Positions 46,074-58,780 of a DNA stretch of 64,000 bases are shown in pieces. The stretch spans positions 890,160-954,159 of the forward strand of contig NW_006920413.1 of NCBI RefSeq assembly GCF_000344685.1, in the 5' to 3' direction. The notes under the pieces were generated by a model. That model saw only the letters and a program-made list of their open reading frames with translations. It made no database searches and was not told the origin of the DNA. How positions within the stretch are numbered: the stretch's first letter is position 1; each line of letters begins with the position of its first letter. The position numbers and the translations under genes were made by a program. The DNA comes from Gloeophyllum trabeum ATCC 11539. Taxonomy: Eukaryota > Basidiomycota > Agaricomycetes > Gloeophyllales > Gloeophyllaceae.

Positions 46074-47447
46074 TTAGACACAGTCTTGCTTCTGATTCAG
46101 TTGTCGAAGAGCCCAGTCATCTGCGGGGTCTCGTCGATAATTAGCCTCCTTCCTCAACGTGGATAAGGGCGCAAGGTACACAGGCCCTCCAATGCTCCCC
46201 CGCGCACCATTGCCCTGCATCTCTGCATCGGACGACGCCCTCGCTCTGGGTACTGCTCTGTCGCCTTCGGTAAGAGATGGGGAAGGTGATGGTGGGGCCC
46301 ATCCACGCTCTTGCTCCGAGAACGAGTACTGTCGATGGGAAGTAGGAGCATTCGTATCCCTAGGCGATGACACTTCTCCGTACACAGAAATGGCGCGCGG
46401 CGAACGAGAGGACATGTTTGGATCGGTGGCATGGGGTGAAGCGACATAAAAGGGATATGAGTAGCCACCGATCGTCGCAGGATCGGCGGATGGCTCGGCG
46501 CTAGTCGACGTTCGATATTGTGGCATGTACTGGTAATTCGGTAAAGGGTGATGAGCGGGATACGAGACATAGCCAGGAGAAGAAACATAAGGCGGCGTAG
46601 GCGGCGTGTATTTTCGGGGCTCCTCCACTGAGTGATATGGAGCTGGCGAGACTGTTGGCACGGGATAGGGTGCATACATGCGGGTTACGGTATGTCTGAT
46701 ATGATCTCTGCGACTTCGTGTTGCACCGGAGCTATTGCTGTTTCGGTCGGGAGAGGTAGAGAGTGCTTGCCTGAGTTTAGAGTTGGTCTTGCGCTCTCTT
46801 GCGAAGAGACCGTCGGGAACGTCGAGATTACGTAGCTGCGGGATCTCATCCACTGTCCGGAGATGTTCCAAGCTATTTTCTGTGTAATACGTGCCTGTGA
46901 GGTGGAAGATGACCCCATTAGTTTCAGTCGACAAGAAAAGACAAGGATAACACTGACTTAGGCCCAGCTTACGAGGCTTACTGCTTATAGGGTCGTTGAC
47001 TGTAGCTGAGTAAGTCTGCCTTATCAGTCGGTCGCGAATAGGAGGAGCTTTCCTGGGGTACGCGTCAGTATTCAAACGGCATTTCCCCCTTAAGTGCACA
47101 AGTGCACGGACCCATCTGGAAATTTCTCGTAGTAGTAGAGTAAATCCTAAATGAAGCTGTCAGGAAAGGACTATCGGTATTGGTATGTGTGTGATGCTTG
47201 CCTCGCGGACCCGCGACTGACTCCATTTCTTCCCTTCCGTCCACCTCTCAATCCCTAGACCACTGACGTCGGTTTGCGGGTTCCTACCCTCCCAAACATA
47301 CGCATCTCCTGGACGGAGAGCTTGTCGTTCCTCGTTGTCTAGGCGTCTGGTGATTAGGGGCAAGATACCGAGGTGGCAAGCGTAGAACACTTTGAGCGCA
47401 TCCTGTACGTTGCGTAAACGGAAATCCCGGAGGGTGGGCTGTTGCAT
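46074..47447 (-). CDS. WOPR-domain (Gti1/Pac2 family) regulator, paralogue 1
   Basis: Fungal DNA-binding regulator family (Wor1, Ryp1, Gti1, Pac2, Sge1) controlling morphology and development. Four exons (47447-47202, 47146-47112, 47052-46958, 46894-46074) total 1197 nt, giving 398 residues. The WOPR first half is MQQPTLRDFRLRNVQDALKV, then LITRRLDNEERQALRPGDAY, then GIERWTEGKKWSQSR. The second half is DLLYYYEKFPDG, then RDRLIRQTYSATV. The C-terminal part has YYTENSLEHLRTVDEIPQL, then a long Tyr/Pro/Ser-rich disordered region and a tail VYLAPLSTL...RRDPADDWALRQL shared with the other two paralogues. The first intron starts GC (GAG|GCAAGC) instead of GT. An in-frame Met exists seven codons upstream (47468); I chose the later one by comparison with the paralogues. 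Confidence 0.88.
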
Positions 47448-50400
47448 GATGGTATTTGTGGCAAACACCTCACACTATGTAAGGAGAACTCAGACAGTAG
47501 CGTTGCGCCGTAGTGGTTGGGATCGGAAGGCGGGTGGTGTGATTCGAGGAACGGTTTGCGCGTAACGCCAGTGGCCAGAATGTTATAGCCAAGAAGCTGG
47601 GGCTTCATTTAATTAGACTAACCGGCCAAATCGGGCTAAAGCACCGAAAAGGTGGTAACAGAGGCAATCTCGATTTATATAGCAACGCTATCAGTCTATA
47701 ACCCAGAATGCTTGATCACAGACTTACATACGCTCGATTACTGACTAAAGTTGATCAGGTGCTTTCGTAATTTGCTTCCGCTACCTCTGAGCCAAGTCAA
47801 CGTTCTACGCAGTGAAAGGTCCAATGACTTCGGGCGTGCACCGGCAATGTTCGAGGAAAACATCTTGCGATGAGATCTCTTCTCTGCCGTCCAGGTGGAG
47901 TACGCGACTAGATGTGAGTGAAGGACGACCGCCTGGAGCAACATGTTTCTGATTCATGGTCGGTTGAGCAGTTTCGGCTGGTCGCGCTAGCATGCTTCGG
48001 CGGAATGCGATTTTTTTCCGGAGAATATTCTGGCAGCTCGGTCCTTGCGGGCGTCGGTGCGTGCATCGTCCCTGATACCGTTCGGCATTTACATCCCATT
48101 CTGTGTGGTTACCCCAGGACATGTCATGGGAGTTCTTCTAAGATGTTGTTCAGACTTCAACCAAACTTCCACCTTGGAAAGATAACCTTCGCGGGAGACC
48201 ATTGCCTGAACGAAGGGCAGGGAGTCCTATCGATGAAGAACACGGAGATCGATAGGTGTTACCCGGCATATGCCGCTCCCCCACACGCTGCACCGCGCGA
48301 CCGCCCGGCGGTATTACCCAATTAAGCCGTTCGGTTCAGTATCCCCGACCTCCGGCCACATGGCCGGTGGCCTGCTATGTCACCGGAGATCCCGATAAAC
48401 AGCGTTGTTCCTCGCCAGTTCCTCAATCCCGAGATTTCTAGCGAACCAGCCCAACCCTGTCTTCTTGCATGAGTCCATAAAAGAGGGCACGGGCGTCGAA
48501 CGCTTCAAGGTAACGATTCTGACGATCGTCAACTCATGCAAGAGTGAGTTTGGCGTCGCCCTCAACCGGCGCCTTCGTTCCGCACGAAGTGTGCGGACCG
48601 CCTGTATCTAAGTATCAGGGCAATCGTAAGTCGTTCACAAGAAGGTTAACAGTCGCGACGGGAATGCTATTGATTTGGGCTATGTTGTGGTGCTGACACC
48701 GTGTTGCAGCGGATGCGCGATATTTCGCTTGTGTAGAGCATCCGCAATTGCTCCAACGGATTAATTCGCATGAACAGCTCCGTTACAGCTGTTGTCATTA
48801 TCTGCTCCCTCGCGGACTCTCCTAAAACTGGGCTCGGAGCCTTCTTATAGGAAGGTCTGCTTGTCAATTCCACATGGACGCAAGTCGATCGCGAGGTAAC
48901 GTCGCACGCACTTATGATACAACGAAGGCTGAGTGGGTTATTCAGATCCATGCTGGAGTGCCCCCGCGCGCCATATGTGATGCTTGCAATTCAGACATCT
49001 CCAGAGCAATAGTATCTTCACGTGGACCCGGCCGAGACATCCAAGGACCCTTTGTCATTATCAATACTCATATCACACTGTATGTAAGTCCCATCCCGTC
49101 TGTACCACGTCCCATAATACATGATCCAACGACGTGGTTGCTTCGATCGCTTGCCTGAGTTGATAGTTGGAGTTCGTCGACTTCTCCTCCGATCACGTTA
49201 GATCTCCAGCTGAGGGTCGGTGGAACTTGCGTGACACCGTTCTGGTGAAGTCCAGCTAGACTCTTTGGGCAGCTGTCAAACTTTGTTCCTCACGGGGTTC
49301 TCACGTTCGGAAGTAAATCTGTTTATCGAAGTCTTTCCAGCACTGCAGACCACTGTATAGGATGCCACACCTAGTAATACGGCGGCCGTGCCTGCGGAGA
49401 CATCTATGCGGCACCAGTACCCTTGTACATGGGCAAAGTTTATCCATATCGGAAGCTTATAGAGGCGTCAAAAACCCGAGAGCATAAGTTCAAAGCGCAT
49501 CCATGAATTGGAATGTCAGTGTCAGGAAGCCTGTGTATTCCCGGGACCCGACACTCCACATGTATTTTCTCTAGCCTCGAAAGGATAGGAAGGCACGGGA
49601 CCACATTCAACTATGGCTCGAAGCATGTCAGATGTTTTGGAGCTTGTTTGCTGGACGGTAAGAAGTCTCTAGAATGAGGTTAGCGACTTTGAATCGGTCT
49701 AGTACGCTCACTTTTATTGGTCCCTGCCATACTAGGTTCTCTGTGCCCTGCACAGATCCGCGATTCCGGATTCTCCTCGTGTCTCGGGTCCTGATGATCC
49801 AAGCGCTGATTCAACTCACCCCGATTAGTATTCAAGCTGCGAGTACCTACGATTGCGTAGTGAATGCCGCTCGAAATTCAACAGCAAGCACGTCATGTCC
49901 TACTGTTTACGGCCGGACCCCACCGCTTTTGCTGAAACATTCAGCACTTCGCCGTCGACTAAGTTGACCGCGCTATCATTTCGCGAGTCCCTTGCTTTAC
50001 GAAGCAGTTCTGAGTAGCTTCGGTCCCATTGGATCACCGCTATGATCCTGCATTCTGACCGTATACTTTCGTTCAGCTGGACTAAGTCCCACAAACTGTC
50101 GCAGCTTCTATAATCTGCGAGTGCAGTCTCACCAGGGTATAATCAACATTGGTGAGATGACCAGGACAGCTTAATGCCGATGGCAGCCTTACAGCTATCG
50201 GTCGGCGCGGATCTCGAAGAAGGCCACCGGTCGAAGCCTAGGTACCGGTGCATCGATGAAGCAACAACTGTTAACCCGACCCACAGCGATTGACAGTTCC
50301 GCTAGTTAAAACTAGTCGCAGTTGAGTATTATTACCTGCTTATGTGTTTCGGAATCCGGGTACTTATCCGATCCCGTCTAGAACTACGCAGTTGGTGGAG

Positions 50401-51061
50401 GGATCCATGGCTAGCTTAGCATCGTAGGTCCACTCGTTACCACTTCCCTTTCGTCATTTGTACGTGTCCGACAGTACTGCGTGCAAGGGGGCGTGTCCTC
50501 GAATCCACAGCTCCTCGATTCTTTATACCTTCGAAATTACGCGGAACTCTCGGTTGACTCTAATAGGTTAAATTAGCTTCTAAATCTGTGAACCTGCCTT
50601 GCGCTGCAGTCGCTTCCTGCGCCTAGATCTTCTCACCCTCAAAAGGAACCGCTATGAGAATGCCGCCTGCGCGGGTCCTGTCTGCTTGACATACTTCCAC
50701 TTCTTAGCCTGAGCTATACCCTCGTAGGAAGGTCAAGCCTAGACCATTCAGGAGCATTCATGCTACGAACGAATTATTTGAGCGGTTGAATCATCATGTA
50801 CGTGTTACTTGGTATGTCACTGTGGGTGTCCGTACTGCTATCTTGCTACAGAATACGTAGGAATACATTGCTATCGAGCGGAACATGCGTATACATCGTG
50901 GAATGCGCCTGGGAGTCGGAGTACGTACGTCGAGGAGAATTTGAAGCATATAGAGCAGCGTCCTGAGCGAGCAAGGATAGACTGTAATATTCCAAGACGT
51001 GCAGCGGTAATAGTAATGCTGCGCCCACTGAAGCCGCGCAGAATCTCGCTTTGAAGGGGTG
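47448..51061. other. Gene-poor stretch between WOPR-1 and WOPR-2
   Basis: About 3.6 kb. Open frames are all short with no recognisable domain or splice partners, including 47805-48122 (minus), 48874-49158 (plus) and 49674-49967 (plus). No WOPR remnant or transposase recognised. Confidence 0.4.
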
Positions 51062-52155
51062 TCATCTAGATCGAAATGACCGAAGGGCCTTCTCATCCAT
51101 GGGATGCCGGCGAGATTGGCGAATGCTCTCTAGGTAAGATAGAGGGGCGAGGTATGTGCCAGACCTCCTTTCCGTGGGCAATGACGAATCGGTGGATTCA
51201 GAGGAGTCTCGTTCTATAGCCCGCGGCACGTCTCTCCAACTCCGACTTGGAGCCTTCTGCCGCGACTCTGATGCAGTCATGTAAGGCGATGGCGGAGAGA
51301 CTTGGGAGGCGTAGGGGGAATAAGGGTAGCCGCTGCGATTGGCATAGTCCTCGATGTTGGTGGCTTGTCGATCATAGGAGTACTCTTCTCGTCCTCGTCC
51401 TTTCGCTAATCGGGCCTTTTTATACAGGCCGTCTGGTACTTCAAGGTGCGCAAGTTCCGGTATATCTTGGATCGTGCGTAGATAATCTAGAGATTCTTGA
51501 GTGAAATAGGCGACTGCAGAAGATGTATCAGCTTTGCTCTCGGCGCACACGTTGACACTCACTCATGTGCCACTTCCGACGGCCTCTAGGTGTTTCGACA
51601 AAAACAGAATACGTTTGCTTGACGAGATGGTCAGCTGGGTCTCCCCACGTCCTACCAGACGGCGATTGCGACCTAAGACTTGGCAGGGTCTCTGAGAGAG
51701 GATTGGCAACTTCTGCTCGACACGGACTTACTATCGGTCGGCTTCTGAGCACGTTTCAAGGTCATAATCGACATCCTTCTCATTGTAAAGGAGAAAATCC
51801 TACACGGAAGATAAGAATGACGCCTCGGCGACTTAGATTAGAGTACGTACATCCCGCACTCGTGATGGGCCCCATTTAATACCGTCTGTCCATCTCTCGA
51901 TGCCAAGCTGGGAGATTACCATAGTCTGATTACCCAGTGGCACAAGAGGCGGTCATAATCACTTACTCCGGTGGCTTCAGTGTTTGGACTACGCTCCTCC
52001 CAGACGAAGACAGACCCCGGAACTATTGAGCGTCGCTCCTCACTGTCCAAACGTCGAAGGACCATTGGCAGAATACCCAGGTTCACAGCATGGAATATGA
52101 CATGAGCATCACTAGTGGCCCTCAGGCGGATGTTTGTGCATGTCGGCCGCTGCAT
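51062..52155 (-). CDS. WOPR-domain (Gti1/Pac2 family) regulator, paralogue 2
   Basis: Five exons (52155-51967, 51907-51851, 51799-51732, 51678-51563, 51513-51062) total 882 nt, giving 293 residues. Start MQRPTCTNIRLRATSDAHVI, then GILPMVLRRLDSEERRSIVP. Intron 1 (absent from both paralogues) falls just before LGIERWTDGIKWGPSRVRD. The second half is DFLLYNEKDVDYD, then DHLVKQTYSVFVETPRGRRK. The C-terminal region has AYFTQESLDYLRTIQDIPEL, a Tyr/Ser-rich linker and the shared tail TYLAPLSYL...RRHPMDEKALRSF. The exon 4 acceptor (CCAAG|T) was chosen because it alone keeps the frame open and preserves the paralogue alignment. Shorter linker than paralogue 1. Likely nuclear; targets unknown. Confidence 0.85.
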
Positions 52156-54690
52156 GGAGGATGGCGATACGGAAGCTAGAGAGGAATGCTGCGGCGTCCG
52201 GACTACGAGCTTTTTAAGACTTGAGGGCTATGATGGTGATACGCTGAAATATCTGCGTGAGATGAACATAACAAGATGATCCGAGTGGCGCGATCTCGAA
52301 CAAGAACTGAATGTTAACGTAGTACCAGCTCAGGCAAAGCACACAGCAGTACACAAACTTAAGATAATGAGATCTGACCTTGTTTGACAGACCCACTGAA
52401 GCCCTAATTGAGTTCACGGCATGATAGACAGGAAAACGGGGTTGTACCGATGCAAGGTAGACGCTGACCCACAGCATCAGCTGAATGCCAGAGTCGGGTC
52501 TCTATGGGTACGGCCTTTTGTTGATTTACCTTGAGGCGCCCTGCGATACCAGTATTAGCTTCATTAAGCTCACTTCCTGGGACCATCAGCCTTGCGGGAG
52601 ACGCTAGGGGACGCCGAAGCTCCGATAAATGTTGTATCTAGCTCCCTATCTGATGAAGAATGTGTGAGCTTAAGCTGTGGGAACGCCAGGTGGTACAGGC
52701 CGCGGAGAAGGGAATGGAGAGACTATTATTGGGGAACGCTATCTCCGGCCATATATTGCCGTACAAGGCCCGAGCAGCCCACATTAATATCAGCTTTCAC
52801 TGACGACCCCCAGAACGCATGGCGGAGAAAAGACACAGGGGAAAGTGTACAGCGCGTGCAATGTGAGGCGCTGAAGAACTGCGAATAGTGGGGAACGCGG
52901 CCATGTTTGTCATGCTGGGCAGCCGTGTGCGAGCTGTGGCGGGAGCGGCATAGGATAAAGGCTAAGTCTATTCAACACGCTTCCTGCCAGATACGCGTTT
53001 GAATGCCATCCAGGTGATCGGGAGCGCGGCCAGACCGGGACTTGTCAGATCTTCTGACCGTGCTTATCTGGATCATTACCGCGCCTTGTTGCACCGCCGG
53101 TGGGAGTGAGGTGCAGATAGATGCTCGATGTGTTCACACGCAAACGCCACACTTCTAGGACGGCGTCGGTTCGCGGAGAACGGAGTTCAAAATAACTCTG
53201 AATGAATTTCCAGTCAGACTGTCTTGGTAAAAGCATTCGCGTCCTTGAGCCTTGAGTGGCTTGAGCAGGAGCGGAAATTATCAGAAGCCTTCTCTGCCGT
53301 TGTGTCAGACGCGAAGGCTGCGAGCGGAGAAGGTCCTCTCCCATGGCACGGCCTTCAGGATCCAGGACCCCAGCTGTCCAACATCTCCATCGCGCAGCAT
53401 TTCGTGATATATCGTGACACCAGACAGCACCCAGTCAAATCAGCTGTCGCAATGATCCCAGTAAACCTACATTGGGCCTGGCGTATTCCATACGTGCACA
53501 TCTTTGCAGTCTTACTTGCTAGGTCGTGCGGGCTATGTGTACGTATTTGCATCGAGCAGACATATAGCTCTAGTGATGGGAGGTAGTTTCGCCGCGGATA
53601 ACCTGTCAAGCAAAATAATAACCGCTAGCACAAAATAGGAGGTGTGGTCCCACCTTTGTGAGTCCTTGCGGCGTGCTATTCTAGACTGGAGTCACCCACT
53701 CACTTTCGTAATCTCCCTTAGGCACGGGAGTAGAGATATGGCACAAAAATAATGTCCTGAAGCTTCACTGAGCTACAGGTAATGGAATGAACGTACCTGC
53801 CGTTCGCATGCTCGATATTCTCAACTTCGATCTTAGCCCTTGGGAGAAAGGCAGATCATGAAACGGGAACCCTGAGATCGGTCACTCGGAAATTCCTCAA
53901 AGAACCCGGCCAAGCAACGTTAGGGTCTGATGCGGCCACGATAATCGATTGAGGTGTCCCGACCAGGCGGTCGTGTATCGGCGTTTGGTGAATCCAGGCA
54001 ATCTTTACGAGGTCGGCTTACGGATGCGAGATGGGGCAGAGCCCTTCCGCCTTCACTGGGTGCCTAGGACACCCAATGACGCCAGGAGGAAACCCTAGAA
54101 GTCGACGTTTTGCGTTGGAAATTCAACCGACGCAAAGAAAAAGTACCGACGGCTCCCCGATTTGTGAACGGCCACGACAGAGTTTTGTCAGTAGCTCATT
54201 TGGAATCTTTACCTATAGGGTCGCAATCTCAGGCACGCGCCACAGCAGAAGGTGCTTCATGTACAAAACACAGTCCATGGAGCGATCGCAGCCCGAGACC
54301 GGGCACGTTCTGCCTTATTTTTGGTGACAAACGTAAAGCCCAGAAACAGTACCAGTGGCCATAGCGAGGATCTTGAGCTCACAGGAGCACATCAGAGGAG
54401 GACGCCCCTGTTGGGTGCGAACTGGAACTCCGTGAGACCCGCCGCAAGTCGAAGCAGACAGTCCAGAGCACTTGACGAGAATTACCGCATGGACCAAGCT
54501 GCGCAAACGTTACAGACGCCCGACATGGCCCAATCATGCATACACACCGTCCGCTCTTCAGCATACGGACGAGCATAAGGAGAATACGGATTCCGAGCAA
54601 GCAGCAGATGATGAACACAAACGCAATGATGTCACGCTGTCACACTGTGTCAATAGACTGTACGCCGTTACCGAGTCAGTGGAATGATAC
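52156..54690. other. Gene-poor stretch between WOPR-2 and CysRS
   Basis: About 2.5 kb between divergent start codons. A plus-strand frame at 53224-53586 beginning with a helical SLEWLEQERKLSEAFSAVVS segment is the only coding-like piece and has no partner. Otherwise nothing recognised beyond presumed promoters. Confidence 0.35.
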
Positions 54691-57600
54691 ATGCTTGCAT
54701 TATTGACTCGCTCACTGGGTCACAGTCCTGCTGCTCAACGCTCACGATACTCTCTGGCCGTCTTTCGTTCACTGTCCGCTCGCATGAGTACTGCTCAGCC
54801 AACCTGGGCGCCGCCTACTCGACAGACGGAGGAGCCAGTCTTGAAGGTCTACAATTCCTTGACGCGAAGCAAGGTTAGCTCCACGCCACTCCTGGTTCTT
54901 CTCCGGATATGATATTTCTCCTTCACTTAGGTCGAATTCATTCCGCGAAGTGGACGCCATGTAAAGTGGTACAATTGCGGTCCCACTGTATACGATGCAT
55001 CGCACATGGGCCATGCGAGGTGCGAGATATATCTTCGATGGATGGATCCAAGACCTTGATCACCTGTCATGCCATTAGGAATTATGTTACACAAGACATT
55101 CTCCGGCGGATAATGACTGACTACTTCGGATACGATGTCCATTTCGTGATGAATATCACTGATATTGAGGATAAGGTGAGCGGGCTGCGATGATGTCCGG
55201 GAGCAACTGACATTTGTCCAGATCATCTTGCGAGCGCGGCAAAATTATCTTTTCAATGACTACCTTTCCCGTGCAACAACCTTGTCCTCGACCTTGATCG
55301 GGGAAGTGAGAGATGCCTGGAGTGCTTACCTTCAGTCGCGAGTCAACAAAGGTCTACCGGAAGGGTTTCGCGCAGATGGCCCATCAGATCCAGCCTGGTT
55401 TGCACGAGTCCTAGAGCATGCAAAGGATAATCAATGGAGATCCGAGTGCCTGAAGCGGGATGAGAAGTTCACGATGCACTTGAACGCTGCTGTACGCCTT
55501 CCTTCCCAGCGGATATGTCTCGTCTTGAACGTCTTCTTTTAGGAACGCAGTTTCAGTGCGCTGTCAGAGGCCTCGAAACAACTCGCTGACGGCCAAACAG
55601 GACAACAATATGCCCATGCCTTAGTTCAAGCTTCTGCGGACGTTCTTGCTGAATGGCTCGACAAACAGGTGTTTTGATTGTGTCGCCATCTCCATCCTCA
55701 CTCGCTCTGACGAACGCTCTCCCAGTTTAAGACCACGGTCTCGGACCACTCCATCTTTCGCGCACTGTCATCTTATTGGGAAACCCGGTTCTTCGAAGAT
55801 ATGGCTCGTCTCCGCGTCCGAGAGCCTGATACAGTCACGCGCGTCACGGAGTATGTACCCGAGATTGTCTCTTACGTGCAACGTATCATAGAAAATGGCT
55901 ACGCATATGAAGTAGACGGGAGCGTGTATTTTGACACCAGAACATTCGACGACGCTGACGGTCACTTCTACGCCAAGCTGGAGCCCTGGAGTAAAGGCAA
56001 TCAGAAGCTCATCGAGGAGGGCGAAGGTAATGTGCTACAAATATCGGCATGAGCTGAGAGTAACCCTCATAACCCCAAGGTGCATTGACAGACAGCTTGG
56101 GTCGTCGCTCTCCGTCCGATTTCGCCTTGTGGAAGGCTTCGAAACCGGGTGAGCCTGAATGGCCGTCGCCATGGGGGGCGGGACGCCCAGGCTGGCATAT
56201 CGAATGCTCCGTCATGGCGACCGCTATCCTGGGCGATAACATCGATATCCACTCCGGCGGAATTGATCTCGCATTCCCGCATCATGATAACGAAATGGCG
56301 CAATCTGAGGTGGGCTATCACTGCGCTCACAATCCGTTGGCGTGCGTTGGTCATGATTTACATCCACATCTTGGCAGGCTTTCCATGATCACGGGCCCTG
56401 GGTGAATTATTTCCTACATACGGGTCATCTACATATCGAAGGCCTGAAGATGAGCAAGTCGCTGAAGAATTTCATCACTATTGACGTGAGTGTGCTCTTT
56501 GATTTAACGTACGTCCCCTGACGTCAGGGCAGGAAATCCTGCAAAAATACAGCGCAAGACAGTTGCGACTGGCTTTCCTGACACAACAGTGGAACGCGAA
56601 AATGGATTTCTCAGAGTCGCTGATGACCGGCGAAGTTAAGAATATTGAAACCGCCTTCAACGTAAGTGGATGGCAGACGCCTGTTCTTGTTAGACCCCAT
56701 CGCGTGACTATGTCATTAGAATTTCTTCTCAGTCGTGAAGGCATTGATCACCGATCCCGACCGACTTAAGAACGACGGACACCATCGGTACGGCGACGCT
56801 GAACAAGAGTTAATCAAGCAGTACGTCCCCGATATGACGCTTTTATTTTACCTCACTGGCTCTGCAGTCTGCATGAGAGCCAAGCGAACTTCAGAGCAGC
56901 CCTGTGCGACTCATTCAATACGCCGGCTGCCATGGACATGCTTCGTAGCCTGGTTTCCCGGACCAATGTCTACATTAATTCTCGAGGTTCGGAGATGAAT
57001 GTAAAGGTCATCGAGTACGTCGCCAAGTGGGTCGGCAAAATGCTACGGATTTTTGGCCTCGGTGAAGGCGAATCATCGGAAATTGGATGGGGGCAGGACC
57101 TCGGCAAAGGAGCCGCCGCCGTTAACGTGGGTACTGATCAGCTGGAGAATGCCCGCTCGCAAGGCGGCTGTATAATGCTCTGGCCACTCATTCGATTTCT
57201 TTCTTGTAGCGAGAAGAGATCCTTATGCCTTATTTACGGACGCTGTCCTCCTTCCGAGACGGAGTGCGAAAATTGGCGATCGCGAAGGGGGACAATGCCC
57301 TCAAAGACATCCTCGCACTGTGCGACAAGCTCCGGGACATCGATTTGGTGCCGCTGGGCGTCGCTTTAGACGATCAAGATGGTACGTCAGAAAATCGTAT
57401 AACTTGATGAGGGCGGTGTTTGATTCCGGTATCATGTGCTATTAACAGACGGGAAAGCGCTTGTGAAGATCGTTCCGCCGGAGGAGTTGGTCCAAGCCCG
57501 GGAAGAGAAGCGCAAACAAGCAGAAGCAAAAGCGGCCAAAAAGGCCGCTCAGGTTGAGGCTGAGAGGCAGAAACGTTTACAGAAGTTGGAGAAGGGGAGA

Positions 57601-57801
57601 GTGCCGCCTCAGGAAATGTTTAAGCCTCCCAATGTGAAAGAGGGGGAATATGGGAGCTGGGACGAACAAGGATTACCGCTAACGGACGGGCAAGGTAAAG
57701 AGTTAAGCAAGAATAAGGCGAAGAAGAATTTGCAGTTGTGGGAGCAGCAGAAAGACTTGCACGAGAAATATCTAGCATGGAAAAGGGAGCGATCTGGATA
57801 A
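54691..57801 (+). CDS. Cysteinyl-tRNA synthetase
   Basis: Class I synthetase charging tRNA-Cys. Many short introns. The HIGH-type motif is in [15 protein letters not shown], with zinc ligands at [10 protein letters not shown] and FPHHDNE. Also present are [20 protein letters not shown] and [19 protein letters not shown]. The signature lysine loop is [15 protein letters not shown] eukaryote-type insertion ([20 protein letters not shown]) follows the active-site strand. A Lys/Ala/Glu-rich tail ([20 protein letters not shown]) leads to [18 protein letters not shown], as in cytosolic CysRS. The first Met gives a basic, acid-free leader ([20 protein letters not shown]) that looks mitochondrial. 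A second in-frame Met at 54784 ([14 protein letters not shown]) would give the cytosolic form. Stop at 57799-57801. Confidence 0.95.
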
Positions 57802-57970
57802 TCTAATTCCCTTTGCGATTGTATCTTGCATCTGGCAGCGGCGGATATTACGATATGTTGCTGTCTGCGCGAAGGCGATAAGCTGATGACAGACTGAATG
57901 CAAGCTCGAAGGGGCAGGACCCTGTTCGCCGCGAGGTGGGGGTACATACCTTGATCTGTATTTAGCAGGG

Positions 57971-58780
57971 CTACCAATCGGATGCTTTGACCACCAGGTC
58001 CGCTAACCTCACTAGGCCCGCCTTGTCTTCCTCATCAAAACCCTCGAGCGCCAGACAATCCAGGTCGAAGACTCCTACGGCGATCTGCTTGTCACCTTGC
58101 TCGAGAAGTAATGGGCATACGATCTCGCTTTTGGTCTCCCCGTCACATGCTATATGACCAGGATACCGCTCTACGTCGGGTACGAGTATAGTCTCCCGGC
58201 GAAGATAAGCATCGGCGCATACCCCCCGAGCCTTCCCTGGCGTAATGTTGATGAATTGGCAAGCGGGCTTGCCGCAGAATGGCCCAAGCAATAACTTTCC
58301 GGACTGATCGAGATCGTCTGCTTGAGCTTGCTTTGACAGACGCGCAGCAGGAAAAAAGGCAGAATCGATGTAGAATCCTATTCAACGACGTGAGTATAAC
58401 CCACGACTCTTGCGATACATTAGAGCATGGGTATGGTCAATATAAATCGGGCGGGAGTGTCGAAAGTGGACTGCACCCGATCGCGATGCAAGTGAGGAGG
58501 ACGTACCGCACCAGTTGACGGCTCTATTCCCGGGACCAAAATGTGCGGGGAAGGCGAGCAGCGCATTGTATATTAGAGCGGAGGCATTAGCAAGATTCGA
58601 AATCTGACACGCGGCGGTGTATGTTCGTCAAACCCTGAACCTAAGACAAAGACAGAGGGGAATTCTTACCCAATTCCGCTGTCCTTCAAGTAAACCCTGC
58701 AACTGATCATGGACATGGTTCCAAAATTCACACTTTGTCTGAATATCTGAGGGTACGAAAGCGGAATCTGCGTGTGGCAT
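57971..58780 (-). CDS. Free methionine-(R)-sulfoxide reductase (GAF fold)
   Basis: Reduces free methionine-R-sulfoxide, protecting against oxidation. Three exons. MPHADSAFVPSDIQTKCEFW starts at 58780 and joins ISNLANASALIYNALLAF across intron 1. Intron 2 falls inside the hallmark NWCGFY motif. The core is GPFCGKPACQFINITPGKAR, then GVCADAYLRRETILVPDVER, then YPGHIACDGETKSEIVCPLL, followed by VGVFDLDCLALEGFDEEDKA. The three cysteines used by this family (PACQ, GVC, IACD) are all present. It ends KASDW at 57971, with about 200 residues. The start codon is only 202 bp from that of the divergent GLTP gene. Confidence 0.92.

Noticed and set aside
53224..53586. Plus-strand frame with a helical SLEWLEQERKLSEAFSAVVS start
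   Set aside because: Only the first part looks coding. No splice partner or homologous domain found.
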